From assembly GCF_950023065.1 (NCBI RefSeq), contig NC_088677.1:83539469-83603468 (forward strand): 64,000 nt of DNA. The letters run 5' to 3'. The translations under genes were made by a program, and so were the position numbers. This DNA is from Planococcus citri (Eukaryota; Arthropoda; Insecta; Hemiptera; Pseudococcidae). The notes under the pieces were generated by a model, which was not told where the DNA came from, searched no databases, and saw nothing but the letters and a program-made list of their open reading frames with translations. This document shows, one piece after another, positions 46,969-59,398 of the stretch (the stretch's first letter is position 1; each line of letters begins with the position of its first letter).

Positions 46969-49003
46969 TTTATTCATTACTACGCTTTTATATTTTTAAA
47001 ATTGGTAACTAACTTATTTATTTAGTACAAAACTTAAAAAATACATGTAAAAACAACATAGATACAAATATTAAAAAAGAAAAAGAAAAATGTAGGTACT
47101 CTTAAAAATTTATAAATGAAAATTACAAGTTTCTTTTTTAAAATATCTATTATGCCTATAATTCAAAAAAAAAAGAGAAAAAAAAAGAAAGAAAAACAAC
47201 AACAGAAAAACACAGTTCCTTATTTACACACGTTACTCTATTTTTTTGAGAAATAGGTAATTATTAAACAAATCCAGATATGTGATTATCATGAATTTTG
47301 GCAGGATACAAAAAATTACTACACGAAGTACAATTTACAAAAATAAAAATATCATTGACAAGTGCACAAGAAAAATCAAACGAGAGTTTTTGTACATTAC
47401 ATACCCATAATAAGAACGACGTCGAAGGAAGAGAACAAGATTTAATAGAGACGTAGGAGTATCAACTTTACACGACAAATAAACGGGGTATTCTCTCCTC
47501 CCCTTACTCCCTGATCGGAAAACTACGCATCACGATGGTTATATAGGTCTATTTTTTTTTTTTTTAATGAGCAGTATTGATGAAGGCAATTGGACAGTTT
47601 TTGAAAACAAATCAATTATATTAAAGTGATAGCAAAATTTGAGTTTTTTTTTTTTTTTTTTTTAAATTATTTTATGAACATTTGTACACTCTTTTTGGTA
47701 ACAAATTTAAAAACTAATAATCAAAGATAAAATCGATTCTGTTTGAAAATTCACGATTAGTTATCTTAAATAGGTAGGTTATTAAGTAGGTAAATTCACA
47801 ACTGGAATATTTTATGCAATCAATTCACCCCAAGATGAAAAATAAAACCTAGTCTGATCCCTATTTCAACTGAACTGACCACTTTAAGTACATAAGCATT
47901 CGAAAAATACCCAAAAAGAAAGTCTAGTGAGGAAGAAAATTCAGGTAAACAGACTCGATTGTGCATTCCACGTTGAGATGTTGAAAATATGAGATGCATA
48001 AGGTTGTTTATAGAATAATAAATAAGTAGCCTAGGGTATGATCGATAAGATACACGAGTTCGAGTAGTAGGAGTTTGATAGGTAATGGTAAAGTAGGTAG
48101 TGAATATTAATCTATCAGCCTTAACTCTCGCGAAATTTATATACCTATCGTGATACGAGAAACGCGCGTTGGTAAATTTTTATAAACTTGTAAAAAGGTT
48201 GTAAGTAATTCGAGTCTTAATTAAACTTGACAAAAGGTAACTATTCGGATACACATTTAACAGGTAAATATTATCTAGATAGTAATAATTACGTAATACT
48301 TTGAGATCATTAAAGAACGTGATTTTTTTTTCTTTTTTCATCGATACAATCGTCGTACATACAAGATGTTAATATAGTACGTAAAATAATAAGTTATATA
48401 CGTATATCTGAAGGTAGAGAAATTCAAAATACCTACGTACAAACGATACCCTGACAAATAAAGAGTAGGTATTTGTACACAAATAATGCTTACAATATAT
48501 CCATTAAAAATTTCATAATATTTCAATAGCATAAATACCTCTTAAGGTGTGTAGCGTTTCTTTTTTTTTTACATCGAATTGAAAAAATCGAGATTCATTC
48601 ACGATGAAAAATCAAAACACTGGGTAACATTGATAAATACGATCTATAAGGTACTTATACTACATATTATAGGTATTAATTTAATGGTAATACGAGCCAC
48701 ACACTTGACAGATGCTTATAAATTAAATGATTTTGAAAATTTTTGGTGTTTTTTTTCGTTGGCAGGCAGCATTATCATCTATACATATATCGACCTACGT
48801 ATTTGTTCGTTAGGTATCTTCTTAAAAGCTCTAGGTACGTAGATATTTACAGAAGGTTCTGAGGCACGTTCATTTTATACCTTTTTGCTCGGTTTTTTTG
48901 GTCTTTTTAACCGCCATCTTATTGGTTTCTCTGCTCGCTTTCTTTTCGATTTGTGCTTTACACGATCATAAATAGTAGAAGAAGTTTCAGTTTGAACACC
49001 GGG
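46969..49003 (-). other. Pdp1: Probable long 3' untranslated region of Pdp1
   Basis: About 2 kb of single-copy AT-rich DNA follow the Pdp1 stop. On the minus strand an AATAAA lies at 46974-46969, a possible polyadenylation signal; others are nearer (for example near 47012). Transcript data are absent, so the extent is inferred from lack of repeats. Confidence 0.35.
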
Positions 49004-49090
49004 TCATACGTCAGTAAATTTTGAAAGTCTGTCTCGTAAAGCTAAATTCTCTCTTTTTAATCGTTCCATTTCCTGCCTTAATCCCATATT
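49004..49090 (-). CDS. Pdp1: Pdp1 terminal coding exon
   Basis: 29 codons including the stop, after acceptor TTCGCAG. It encodes the C-terminal half of the leucine zipper and the end FTDV. Confidence 0.92.
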   Translation of the reverse strand, partial: NMGLRQEMERLKRENLALRDRLSKFTDV

Positions 49091-52000
49091 CTGCGAACAT
49101 AATGGAAATTTATTAGTATAGGTATGGTATATATGTAAGTATACGTATAGGTACATGTAGATTATAATGGTAAATTAAGTAAATGGATAGGTAGGTAGGC
49201 AATTAGGCATAAGTAACGATGTAAAGAAACACGATGAGGCGGCTGAAACACTTTTAAGTTTTAATAATAATGGAAGCCGTACCAATTCAATTGGATTTTT
49301 TGATCCTTTACTCGTCAGAATACCTGTGTCTATAATGCGTAAGAATCGCTGGATTCTTAATACTTTACCTATACTTACTTACTGACGAACAAGGCTTCAA
49401 AACCAATATGATTTTGGATTGGTTTCGGTTTCAAGCACGAAGCTACATAAAATTGAAAGCCCTTGTGACTTCTTCGTTGCATTTTTTCACATGAAAATTA
49501 CCTACTTTGATGATTTTCCTTTTTTTTTTATTTCTAGCTTGGTAAAAAAAAACACTAAAAGTCTGTCCAAACAAATTTCTAAAAAGTTCGTTATAAAAAA
49601 AAGATACCTGAAAATTGTTGAAATTGATCTAAAGATCGAAAAATGACAAAATTGAAAAAGAAACTGAAAAATAAATTGAAACTGAAAAAGTAGTAGAAAC
49701 TACTGACAAAAAAAAACTAAAATTTATTCCATTTTGTTTTTCGAAAAAAAAAGAACAAAAACTAAACAGGAAAAGACGAAATTGAAAATGAAAAACTTGA
49801 AAAAAATTAAAATTAAAATTAAAGCCAAAAAAAGGAATGAAAAAAATAGAAATGAAAAAGTTAAAACTGAAACCGAAATTTCTCAGTTTTTTTTTTCAAT
49901 TATTCTATTCTTTAGAGGGGAAAAAACTCAACAAACGACGAAAAAACTGGATGCAAAAATTGAAAAAATGGAAACTAAAACTGAAAATTTTTCAATTTTT
50001 TCAGCTTTAGTCTCTAATAAAAACAACAACAACTAAATACCTACGAGTATAACAAAACTGAAAAAACTGAAGTGAAAGCATTGAAAAATAGAAAAATAGA
50101 AAAATGAAAACCAAAACCAACATTTTTTCAGTTAAAAAAAAAAAAAAAACTCGACAAAAAATGACAAAACTGAAACTGAATAGAACTGAAAAAAATTTAA
50201 GTTCCTTAAAGGGAAAAAAAGCTCAGCAAAAAAAAACGAGAAAAGTGAAATGAAAATGAACAAAATGAAACTAAAAAAAAACAACCTAAAACACGTTGAA
50301 AATTGAAAACTAAAACTAAAAATTTTCGATTTTTCTCAGTTTCAATCTCTGAAAGAAATAACAACAACAACAACAACAACAACAACAGCAACAACAGAAG
50401 CAACAAAACTTGAAAATCTGAAGTGAAATAATTGAAAAATGGGAAAATTGAGAAAATGAAAACTAAAACAGAAAATTCTTTAGATTTAGGTATTTCACTA
50501 TTTTGTGAAAAAAAAACCACAAGCTAAAACTGAAAGAATTGAAAAAAAAATAAAACTTGAATTTTTCAGTTTTATTCTTTAATCTTTATAAAGGAAAAAA
50601 GCTCAACAAAAAACAAAAAAAAACGAAATTGAAAAGAAATTAAATCTAAACAACTTGAAAAAGAAAAAACAGAACTGAAATTTTTCATTTCTGTTTTTTT
50701 TTTTTAGTTTTAATTTCTGAGAAACAACAACAAAAGTAACAAAATTGGAAAAAAAACTGAACTGGAAGAATATTGAAAAATAGGTAAAATTGAGAAATAA
50801 AAACATTGAAAACTAAAACAGAATTTTCATTTTTTTCTGTTTAATTTTGTTGAAAAAAAAACAAAGTGACAAAAAATAACAAAACTAAAACTGAAGGATC
50901 TGAAAAAAATGAATTGTACTAAAAATTTTTCACCTTTAATTTCTTTGAAGGAAAAAAGCGCGAGTGAAACTAGATAGTGAAAGTGAAACAAAAACGAAAC
51001 GAAATGAAACTGAAAAGGAAATTTTTTAAACCAAAAAAATGACCGACCAGGAACTGAAACTGAAAAAAAAACGAACTTGACGAAAAACTGAAACTGAAAC
51101 AATTGAAAATTTTAAGATGCATATTACAACTTGAATATTTTCAATTTCATTCTTTTAAAAAGAAAACTGAGGCGACAAAAAATGACAGAAGTAAAATTAA
51201 AATTGAAATTGTTACAGAGTTTTTTCATTTTTTTTTTTTTTTAAGTTTTATCTTTTGCATTTGCAGGGGAAAAAACTCATCAGAAAACGACGAAACTATA
51301 AAAATTGTTGAACTGAAAAAGAACCTAAATTGAAAGAAAAAATAAAACTGTAAATTTTAAACATTTGAAAATTGACGAATTTAAACAAAATATGATTTTT
51401 TCAAGTTTTAAGTCTTTTTTTCTAATTTACCAATTCCTTCGCAGAAAGAAAGAAAAAAATAGAAAAAAAACTTTTTTAAAAAAACAGAGACTCGCTCGAA
51501 TTTTCCAACTTTTTTTTTCAATTTGGACGTAATGTGAGGTTAGGGGGGCTCGTATCAAAAAACTGAGTTGAAATTCGAATTCAGCACCTCTGAAACCCTT
51601 ACAAACGATAGGTCACACGATTTTTCGATTTTTTTTAAAATTGAAGGGCCCAATGTGGGTCTTGAAGGGCTCGTATCAAAAAAATAAGTCGATATTCGTC
51701 ATCAGCACTATCGAGAATGTAACAAACGATATGTCACATGATTTTTCATTTTTTTAAAAATTTGAACCCCCTCCCCCTCCCTCTCTGTGATCAAATTATG
51801 ATAAAAAAAATCAAAAATCATGTGACATATCGATTGTTACATTCTCGATGGTGCTGATTGCGAATTTTGACTTATTTTTTTGATACGAGCTTTCCAAAGC
51901 CCACATTGAGCACTTTGATTTTTTTTTAAACTTGAAAAATCGTGTGACCTATCGTTTGTAGGGTTTTTAAAGGTGCTGAATTCGAATTTCACCTCGGTTT

Positions 52001-55000
52001 TTCGATAAGAGCCCCCAAACCTCGTATTACGTTCCTGAGTTTCAAGTTTTAAAAAAAAAAGAGACAAAACTTAATAGTAACTGAAGCGACTTGAAAATTG
52101 AAACTTGAAAAATTAAAACTGAAAGAACAAAAAAATAATGAAGTGAAAGAACTCAAATTCTTTCAATTGTTTTCATCAGTTTAAATCCTTTAGAAATAAC
52201 AAAAAACAAAAAAAATGGCAAAAAATGACCAAACAAAAAGAGAAACTGCACTGCTTAGACTTGGAGCAACTCTGAACTCTATTGGGGGGAAGAGGGGGAG
52301 GGGAGCTTTTAAGAAAAGAGAGGTAACGAATTCAAAATGATTGAGTAACATAAATGAAAATTTCAATAGTCATCCTTTTTAAAAATTGAAAATAATATGA
52401 ACCTGCACTTCTCTTCCCATCCTCCCAGTCCCATTCTGTCAACGTGAGCGACTGAAGGAACTAAATGACGAGGGCCCGAGCATAAATTCAAGTTCAGAGA
52501 GCAAACTCATCGTATATACTTTACACTCGTATCAGGTATACCTACCTATCCACTTACCAATACTTGTCGATGAAAGAAAAAAAATTATTAAAACTAAAAT
52601 CTTACTTCTTTTTCTAAAAATCCAGCTCGGAGAGCGATTTGATTTTCTTTCATTCTTCTCGCATCTCTCGACCTCTTCGCGGCCATGTTGTTTTTTCTTC
52701 TACGAGCCCAATATTTTTCATCTTTTAATCCGTCGGGAACAAACTGAAATTTTTACTTGGTTAAAATCCAAAAGTCACACTCGATCAGTGTACTTACATT
52801 ATAATTTTTTAAATATGTACCTATAAACGCTACCTACGAAATTAAGTACCTACATAAGCAACTTGAACGCCAAATTGTTGCTGCCTGAGATACTATAAAA
52901 ATGTGTATTTATGGTGCGTTCCAATTTTAGTGTAGTATTTTGTATATTCGCCGATTTAATGATAGGTATTTAATAGGTTTTAAGGTATAGATATGCCTTT
53001 TACTTACTCGGTTTAGTATCACACGTCTACATTTTATCAACTTGTACCTACCAACTTCGAATAAAATAACAATCACTATACCATAAAGTATAGGTAAATA
53101 TTGATTACACATGTTCAACCATCATACCTATTTTCATATCTCCTTCTGCTTATTTATTTTTTTATTTTTTTTTTTGAAGACTCTGTTTTACTTTCATAGA
53201 TTTTTTTTTTGTTTTGAAAATTTTTTCGTTCATTTTGTAATCTTTTTATTAGGTACTTAAAAATTATTAATACAGGTCGAAACCTTCTATCGATTAATTG
53301 GTCTTTGTTATTTTTAGTTGATCGTTTCGAGTGCACTTCTTCTTCTCTTCCTCGTTTCTCTAAGAATTATATTCAAAGTATTAACGTTATTCTCAGGTTC
53401 ATTCCTGCAAGTCGAATTGCATAACTCATATTTTAAATAGTATAAGATTGCAATAGACAAATTCGTTAATTCTTGGGCCAAAAGTCGATCTCATTATGAT
53501 TTTATTAATCTTCCAAAATATCAAAATTTATGTACCATTTATATATATTGTGATGCAATTCGACACACAGGAATTAACCTGATCTTATAATTTAAAATGA
53601 AAAAAGATGATGGATATGACTTTTTAAAATTATTTTTTTGCAGTAGATGGAATATGTTTTTTTTAATTTTCTAAATAGTGAAAAAATTTCCATCATATCA
53701 TTACATAGTAAATACATAATAAACTGCACCAGGTAAACAGGGATATCTCACCTGTTTCCTTGATTTTTTTACCATGGGTTGTGGTTTTAATTCTTCATCG
53801 GAGAATGGTCGTGAACGTGGATCGAAATCTCTGCTTGACGATGCGAACGATAACGCTATAAAATAGATTAATGATTTTATTAGATATACGTTCGTATAAT
53901 AAAAAATGAAGAATACTAACATAAGTACCATAATAGGTATAAAAAGTACATATAGAATACTAAAATATCTAATACGGTTTAATATTACGTAATACAATTA
54001 ATTTGTAATTATAAAGATGCTAAGTATGTTTCATGGGAATAAATTGCTCCAAATGTGTTAATATCAGGCATAGAGATAGGTAGTTTAAAGATTGTAGGTA
54101 TTTTTTACTTTCCAATTCTGCATTATGATAGATTCTTTTTCGTGGGTATTTATTTTGTAGAATTCGAACCGAAAAAATTGAGGTAAAAAAAAGTCCAGTG
54201 CTCGAATTACGAGTTTTATAATTTATTTAAATTTTCGCCAAGGGTTTAGGATCAATGATGACTGATGAGAAAGAGATGATTTGGTCCAAAAAATAAAAAA
54301 ACCTTGCACTTGATTAGTTTAGCTCGAAAGGTGGAAGCGTATCAAACTCGCCAATGCGGTAGCTATAGCTAATACGTTGGCTATGGCTACCAAAGCAGAC
54401 TATAATGTAGAAGAACGAGATGTTCAAGCAATCGTAAAATGCTATTTGGTTTTAATCAAAATCTTTATAATTACAACGTTGTGCAGGTTTAATTAACCGA
54501 ATCGTTGTACGCTTGGATGGAAAAGCGCGAATACAGATAGGTAGGTATTAAGTGAATTCAGTTACTGAAAGTTAGAGAGAAAAATAGAGCTAGGTTTAAT
54601 TTTGGTGACCACTGTTTTTGAGAAATTTTTGTTTAGTAGACTGTAGCTTTTGACTTCTTCCAAAACTTTAATTTTTCGTGGAAAATGATAAATATTTGTA
54701 ATTTGTTTTACTTTTTTCTTCACATTCTCGTTTACAATATTTTTTGTTAAAATTTAAAATTTGGAATAAACAAAATGATATTTTGAAAGTATATCTTGAA
54801 GACTTTTTGACCACTTTGAGAATTTTTCAATCTTTCAGGGTTGAATTAAAAAAAAAAAATATGAATTAAAATTGAAAAAAATCGAAAAAAATTACAAGTG
54901 AGAATTTTTTTTAGATTTGTTTTCAATTTTTGTTATCTCCATTTGAAATTTTTCAGCTGGTTCTTATATGTAGCAATTTCTATAATTACGAATAAAGTAG

Positions 55001-55325
55001 GTAGGTACCTAAGAGTATACAAATAGGTTTGTACTTTTATACGGTAGATGGTAAATTTATCAACTTTGAACTTACTCGAATCTGCAGGCGATGGTGGATT
55101 GATGCCCAGAGGACTCAAAGGCTCACTAGGACTCGGACTTGGTTCTCTTTTAGGAATAATGCCATTAGTTGTTCCATTTGTTTGAGATTGCGTAACAGCG
55201 CACGGTGATGTTAAACATGTGGTATCTAATTTAGCTTGCTGGGTTGGTACCATGGCTCCACCAACGGCTGGCTGACTTTCCAAAGGGATGCCATTGTCAG
55301 AAAGGAACTCATCTAAATCACAGTA
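49004..55325 (-). CDS. Pdp1: PAR-domain bZIP transcription factor, 3' four coding exons (partial)
   Basis: Exons 55325-55076, 53855-53752, 52743-52606 and 49090-49004 join in phases 1, 0 and 0 with good splice sites, giving 192 residues. Exon A starts YCDLDEFLSDNGIPL and is Ser/Pro-rich. Exon B carries the PAR segment DFDPRSRPFSDEELKPQP. Exon C is the basic region with KYWARRRK and KNNMAAKRSRDARR. Exon D completes the leucine zipper (NMGLRQEMERLKRENLAL) and ends SKFTDV-stop. PAR bZIP proteins bind DNA as dimers in the nucleus; in Drosophila, Pdp1 activates Clock in the circadian loop. The PAR segment and KYW-RRRK favour Pdp1 over giant or vrille. Nothing in the visible part is damaged. The N-terminal exons were not found and probably lie outside the window. 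Confidence 0.92.
49630..51500. repeat. A-rich degenerate GAAACTGAAAA repeats
   Basis: GAAACTGAAAA, AAAACTGAAATT and similar words are repeated for 1.9 kb. An ACAACAACAACA tract lies near 50360 and about every 300 bp a T-rich TTTTTCAGTTTTA interrupts. The short frames here are low-complexity and not genes. Confidence 0.75.
51525..52034. repeat. Foldback inverted repeat in a Pdp1 intron
   Basis: Arms 51525-51755 and 51800-52034 share, in inverse, GGACGTAATGTGAGGTTAGG or its diverged form, CGAATTCAGCACCTCTGA and ACAAACGATAGGTCACACGA. Each arm itself contains two related half-units of about 120 bp. Confidence 0.7.
52606..52743 (-). CDS. Pdp1: Pdp1 exon, basic region and first zipper heptad
   Basis: 46 codons, phase 0 at both ends, from FVPDGLKDEKYW to AGFLEKE. 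The DNA-binding basic region has all the expected Asn, Ala, Ser and Arg contacts (NNMAAKRSRDARR). Confidence 0.93.
52744..53751 (-). other. Pdp1: Pdp1 intron
   Basis: A 1-kb AT-rich intron with donor GTGAGA and acceptor AAATTTCAG. It contains poly-T runs. No repeat or other gene is seen. Confidence 0.85.
53752..53855 (-). CDS. Pdp1: Pdp1 exon, PAR domain
   Basis: 104 bp. It encodes the Pro- and acid-rich segment with DFDPRSRPFSDEELKPQP that marks the PAR subfamily of bZIP proteins and precedes the basic region. Confidence 0.93.
53856..55075 (-). other. Pdp1: Pdp1 intron
   Basis: A 1.2-kb intron, donor GTAAGTTC, acceptor ATTTTATAG. It is AT-rich single-copy DNA with nothing else recognised. 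Confidence 0.85.
55076..55325 (-). CDS. Pdp1: Pdp1 exon, Ser/Pro-rich region before the PAR domain
   Basis: 250 bp after acceptor TTTATTTACAG. It encodes YCDLDEFLSDNGIPL followed by a Thr-, Gln- and Ser/Pro-rich stretch (EPSPSPSEPLSPLG) likely to be part of the activation domain. It starts in phase 0, so an upstream coding exon is required. Confidence 0.88.
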
Positions 55326-55504
55326 CTGTAAATAAAAAAACATCAACGTTGTTATTCTCAAGTTATAATATGTATTAAAGATAAATAAAGATAAGAGGAC
55401 ATTGGAAAGAATACGTTATGCAAGTTGCCTGTTGTTGTGCTTTAGGAGCACACGTCTTATTAGTGCAAAAATTGGCATCAATTCATCAGTCACCAATAAT
55501 ATCG
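55326..55504. other. Upstream intron start of Pdp1
   Basis: Unique AT-rich DNA between the exon and the large foldback; presumably intronic. Confidence 0.45.
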
Positions 55505-58500
55505 TTTAATATGACAATAGGAATAATTGCAATCCCCCCCCCCCATCCTCTGGGATAACCTTTTTTATTAAAGGAGACATCCTAAAGAACATTTTGAATT
55601 TGCTAAAAAAATTGGCCTTTCCAAAAAAAAATGGATGCCATTTTGATTAAGAGGTCAATCAAAATCAAAAATTTTGCTTTCCAGCATAGAGCTCGTACAA
55701 AATTTTTTGAACTGGACAAGACTAGATTGAAAGAGCATGCAAAAATTTATCATCAGCCAAAATTTCAAGTGCTGAAGTGCATTTTTCGATTTTTGGTGAA
55801 TTTTTGAAAATCAAATTTAGACCAAAAATGAGGAAAAAATCGAAATTTTACCAAATTGACCTAGAAAGCTGAAATTTGGGATATACCCTATTTTTGACCT
55901 GCCAAATCGATTAGAAACGGGTTCAAGCCGTTTAGAGCAGTTCTGGAGCCTCCAGCAGATTTTTGAAACTTGAAATTACCACAAAATTTTATCAATGAAG
56001 TTGGAAATCCGAAATTCACGCTGTATTCCAACTTGAACCTGGTATTAATTTAATTGCTGGAAGGATCAAGTCATTTCGGAGCCTCCATTGACATTTCGAA
56101 AATTCTTGGAGCCTCCAGTAGACTTGTAAAACTGGAAATTTCCACAAAACTTCATCAAATGCAGTTGGATCGAAATTCATTCTTTCAACTAAATTCAATA
56201 CACTATGAAGTCAACTGCAGGTGGATTTCCAGTCGTTTTGGAGCCTCCAGCGGCATTATAGAAATAACTGGAGCCATTTGTCAGATTTTCAATACTCGAA
56301 ATTTCCATTAAGTTCTACCAAATGGAGTTGGACATCCGAAATTTACTCTGAACTTCAATGTCAACATGCTATTAAGTTACTGCCGGTGAGTTAAGTTATT
56401 TTGGAGCCTCCAGCGAGTTTTTGAAAATTCCTAAAGCCTCCAGCAGATTTTTGAATCTTGAAATTTGAGTGAATTTCGGCTCTACAACTCCACTTGATGA
56501 CATTTTGTAGAAATTTCAAGTTTCAAAAATGTACTGGAGGCTCCAGCAGTTTCCGAAACGTCACTGGAGATTCCAAAACGGCTTGAAACCCACCTGAAGT
56601 CGACTTCATAGGCTATTTAAATTAGTTTACCGAATGAATTTTAGCTTTTGAACAGCATTTGATGAAATTTTGTGGAAATTTCAAGTTTCAGAAATCTGCT
56701 GGAGGCTCCAGTAATTTCCAAAAAATCGCTAGAGACTCCAGAATGACTTGAAATCCACCTGCAGTCGACTTCATTAGCTTATTGAAATTACTTTCCAGAA
56801 TGAATTTTGGCTTTACAACTGCATGTGACGAATTTTTGTGAAAATTTTGAGTTTGAAAAATCTACTGGAGGCTCCAAAATGACTTAAACTCGCCAGCTCT
56901 CGACTTAATAGCGTGTTTAAGTTGAAGTGCAGCGTAAATTTCGGATTTCCAACTTCATTTGGTGAAATTTTGTGGAAATTTCAAGTTTCAAAAATTTACT
57001 GGAGGCTCCAAAACGAATTGAAATCCATCTCAAGTCGACTTCATAGCGTATAGAAATTAGTTTACAGAATAAATTTCGGCTTTACAACTGCATTTGATGA
57101 AATTTTGTGGAAATTTCAAGTTTCAAAAATCTACTGAAGACTTTGGGAATTTTCAAAAAGTCACTGGAGGCTCCAAAATGACATGAACCCACCTGCAGTC
57201 CAACTCCTTCATAGTTGAAATTAGAGTGCAGAGTGAATTTTGGATTTCCAGCTCTGTTTGGCACATTTTAATGGAAATTTCGAGTATTGAAAAATCTGCT
57301 GGAGGCTCCAGTAATTTCCAAAAACGTCGCTAGAGGCTCCAAAATGACTTGAAATCCACCTGCAGTCGACGTTATAGTTTATTGAAATTAGTTTACAGAA
57401 TGAATTTTGGTTTTACAACTACATTTGATGAATTTTTGTGAAAATTTCGAGTTTGAAAAATCTACTGGAGGCTCCAAAATTACTTGAACCCATCGGCAGT
57501 AACTTGACAGCATGTTGAAATTGAAGTTCAGAGAAAATTTCGGATTTTCTACTCCATTTGGTAGAATTTAATGGAAATTTCGAGTGTTGGAAATCTGCGA
57601 AAGGCTCCATTTTTTTTTCAAAAAGTCGCTGGAGACTCCAAAACGACTTAAAATCCACCTGAAGTCGACTTCATAGCGTATTGAAATTAGTTTACAGAAC
57701 GAATTTCGGCTTTACAACTGCATTGATGAAATTTTGTGGAAATTTCAAGTTTCAAAAATCTACTGGAGGCTCCACGAATTTTCAAAAAGTCGCTGGGGGC
57801 TCCAAAATGACTTAAACTCGCCAGCAGTTGACGTAATGACGTGTTCAGGTTAGAGTTCAGAGTGAATTTCGACTTTCCAACTTCATTTGATGAAATTTCA
57901 AGTTTCAAAAATGTGCTGGAGGCTCCAGTAGTATTGGAAAAGTTGCTGGAGGCTCCAAAACGACTTGAAATCCACCTGCAGTCGACTTCATAGCCGATTG
58001 AAATTAGTTTACCGAATGAATTTCGGCTTTTAACTGTAAATATTTGATGACATTTTATTGAAATTTCAAGCTTCGAAAATCTACTGGAGGCGCCAAGAAT
58101 TTTCAAAAAGTCGCTGGAGGCTCCAAAACGATTTAAAATCCACCTGAAGTCGACTTCATAGCGTATTGAAATTAGTTTACAGAATAAATTTCGGCTTTAC
58201 AACTGCATTTGATGAAATTTTGTGGAAATTTCAAGTTTCAAAAATCTACTGGAGGCTCCAAGAATTTTCAAGAAGTCGCTGGAGGCTCCAAAATGACTTA
58301 AACTCGCCAGCTGTCGACGTAATGGCGTGTTCAAGTTGGACTTCAGGGTGAATTTCGGCTGTCCAATTTCATTTGATGAAATTTTGAAGAAATTTCAAGT
58401 TTCAAAAATCTACTGCAGGCTCCAGTAATTTCCAAAAAGTCACTGGAGGCTCCAAAACGACTTAAAATCCACCTGCAGTCGACTTCATATCATATTGAAA

Positions 58501-59398
58501 TTATTTTTCAGAATGAATTTCGGACTTTGAACTGCAATTGAAGAAATATTGTGGAAATTTCCAGCTTCAAAAATCTACTGGAGACGCCAAGAATTTTCAA
58601 AGTTACTGGAGGCTCCAAAATGACACAAACTCACCAGCAGTCGATTTAATAGCGTGTTTAAGTTGGAGTGAACCTTGAATTTCCAATTTCCAACTTCATT
58701 TGATGAAATTTTGTGGGAATTTCAAATTCCAAAAAACTGCTGGAGGCTCCAGAACTGCACACAACAGTTTCAAACCCTTTCTAGCAGATTTTTGGAACCA
58801 TAAAATTTCATCAAATGCAAAGGGAACGCCGAAAATGAGCATTGAAAAATGTACTGGAGGCTCCAGTAATTTCCAAAAAGTCGCTGGAAGCTCCAAAATG
58901 ACTTATATTCGCCCGAAATCTACTTAATAGCGTATTTGAGTCGCAGTGCTACGTGAATTTCAGATTTCCAACTTCATTTCATGAAATTTTGTGGAAATTT
59001 CAAGTTTCAAAAATCTGCTGGAGACTCCAGAACTGCTCAAAACGGCTTGAACCCGTTTCCAATCGATTTCACAGGTCGGAAATAGAGTATATCCCAAATT
59101 TCAGCTTTCTTGATCAATTTGGTAAAATTTTGATTTTTTCCCCTCATTTTGGCCTAAATTTTTATTATCAAAATCTCACCAAAAATCTAAAAAAATGCAC
59201 TTCATCACTTGAAATTTTGGCTGATGATAAATTTTTGCATACCCTTTTGGGAAATGGCCACCATTTTATTCGTAAGGCCAACTGTTTGCTTTAAAATGTT
59301 CCTCAGGATGTCCCCTATTTAAGAAAACATGTGTCTGGGAGGAGCAGGGGTGAGGAGAAGGGGGGGGTAAATTATTCCTATTATCGTGATATGCCGAA
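55505..59398. mobile_element. 3.9-kb CTGGAGGCTCC element with tandem monomers
   Basis: The ends AATATGACAATAGGAATAAT and, inverted, GATAATAGGAATAAT are followed on both sides by a C- or G-run. From about 56440 to 59060 it holds about sixteen monomers of roughly 165 bp, each with GAAATTTTGTGGAAATTTCA, CTGGAGGCTCCA and AAAATGACTT. From 55870 to 56430 the same unit is in the opposite direction. It is the same family as 26268-27983. Terminal sequence is diverged and no clear duplication remains. It probably lies in a Pdp1 intron. Confidence 0.75.
56440..59060. repeat. Array of about sixteen 165-bp monomers
   Basis: Anchor word ATTTTGTGGAAATTTCAAGT recurs near 56497, 56676, 56836, 56971, 57101, 57267, 57436, 57569, 57735, 57895, 58053, 58219, 58381, 58551, 58708 and 58986. 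Spacing is mostly 158-169 bp with some 130-135 bp units. The open frames across it follow the repeat. Confidence 0.8.

Larger units (their letters stand above)
49091..52605 (-). other. Pdp1: Pdp1 intron between the two zipper exons
   Basis: A 3.5-kb intron, donor GTAAGAT. It holds an A-rich low-complexity tract (49630-51500) and a foldback (51525-52034). Confidence 0.85.

Noticed and set aside
49734..50036. Lys-rich frames in the Pdp1 intron
   Set aside because: They are products of the A-rich GAAACTGAAAA repeat.
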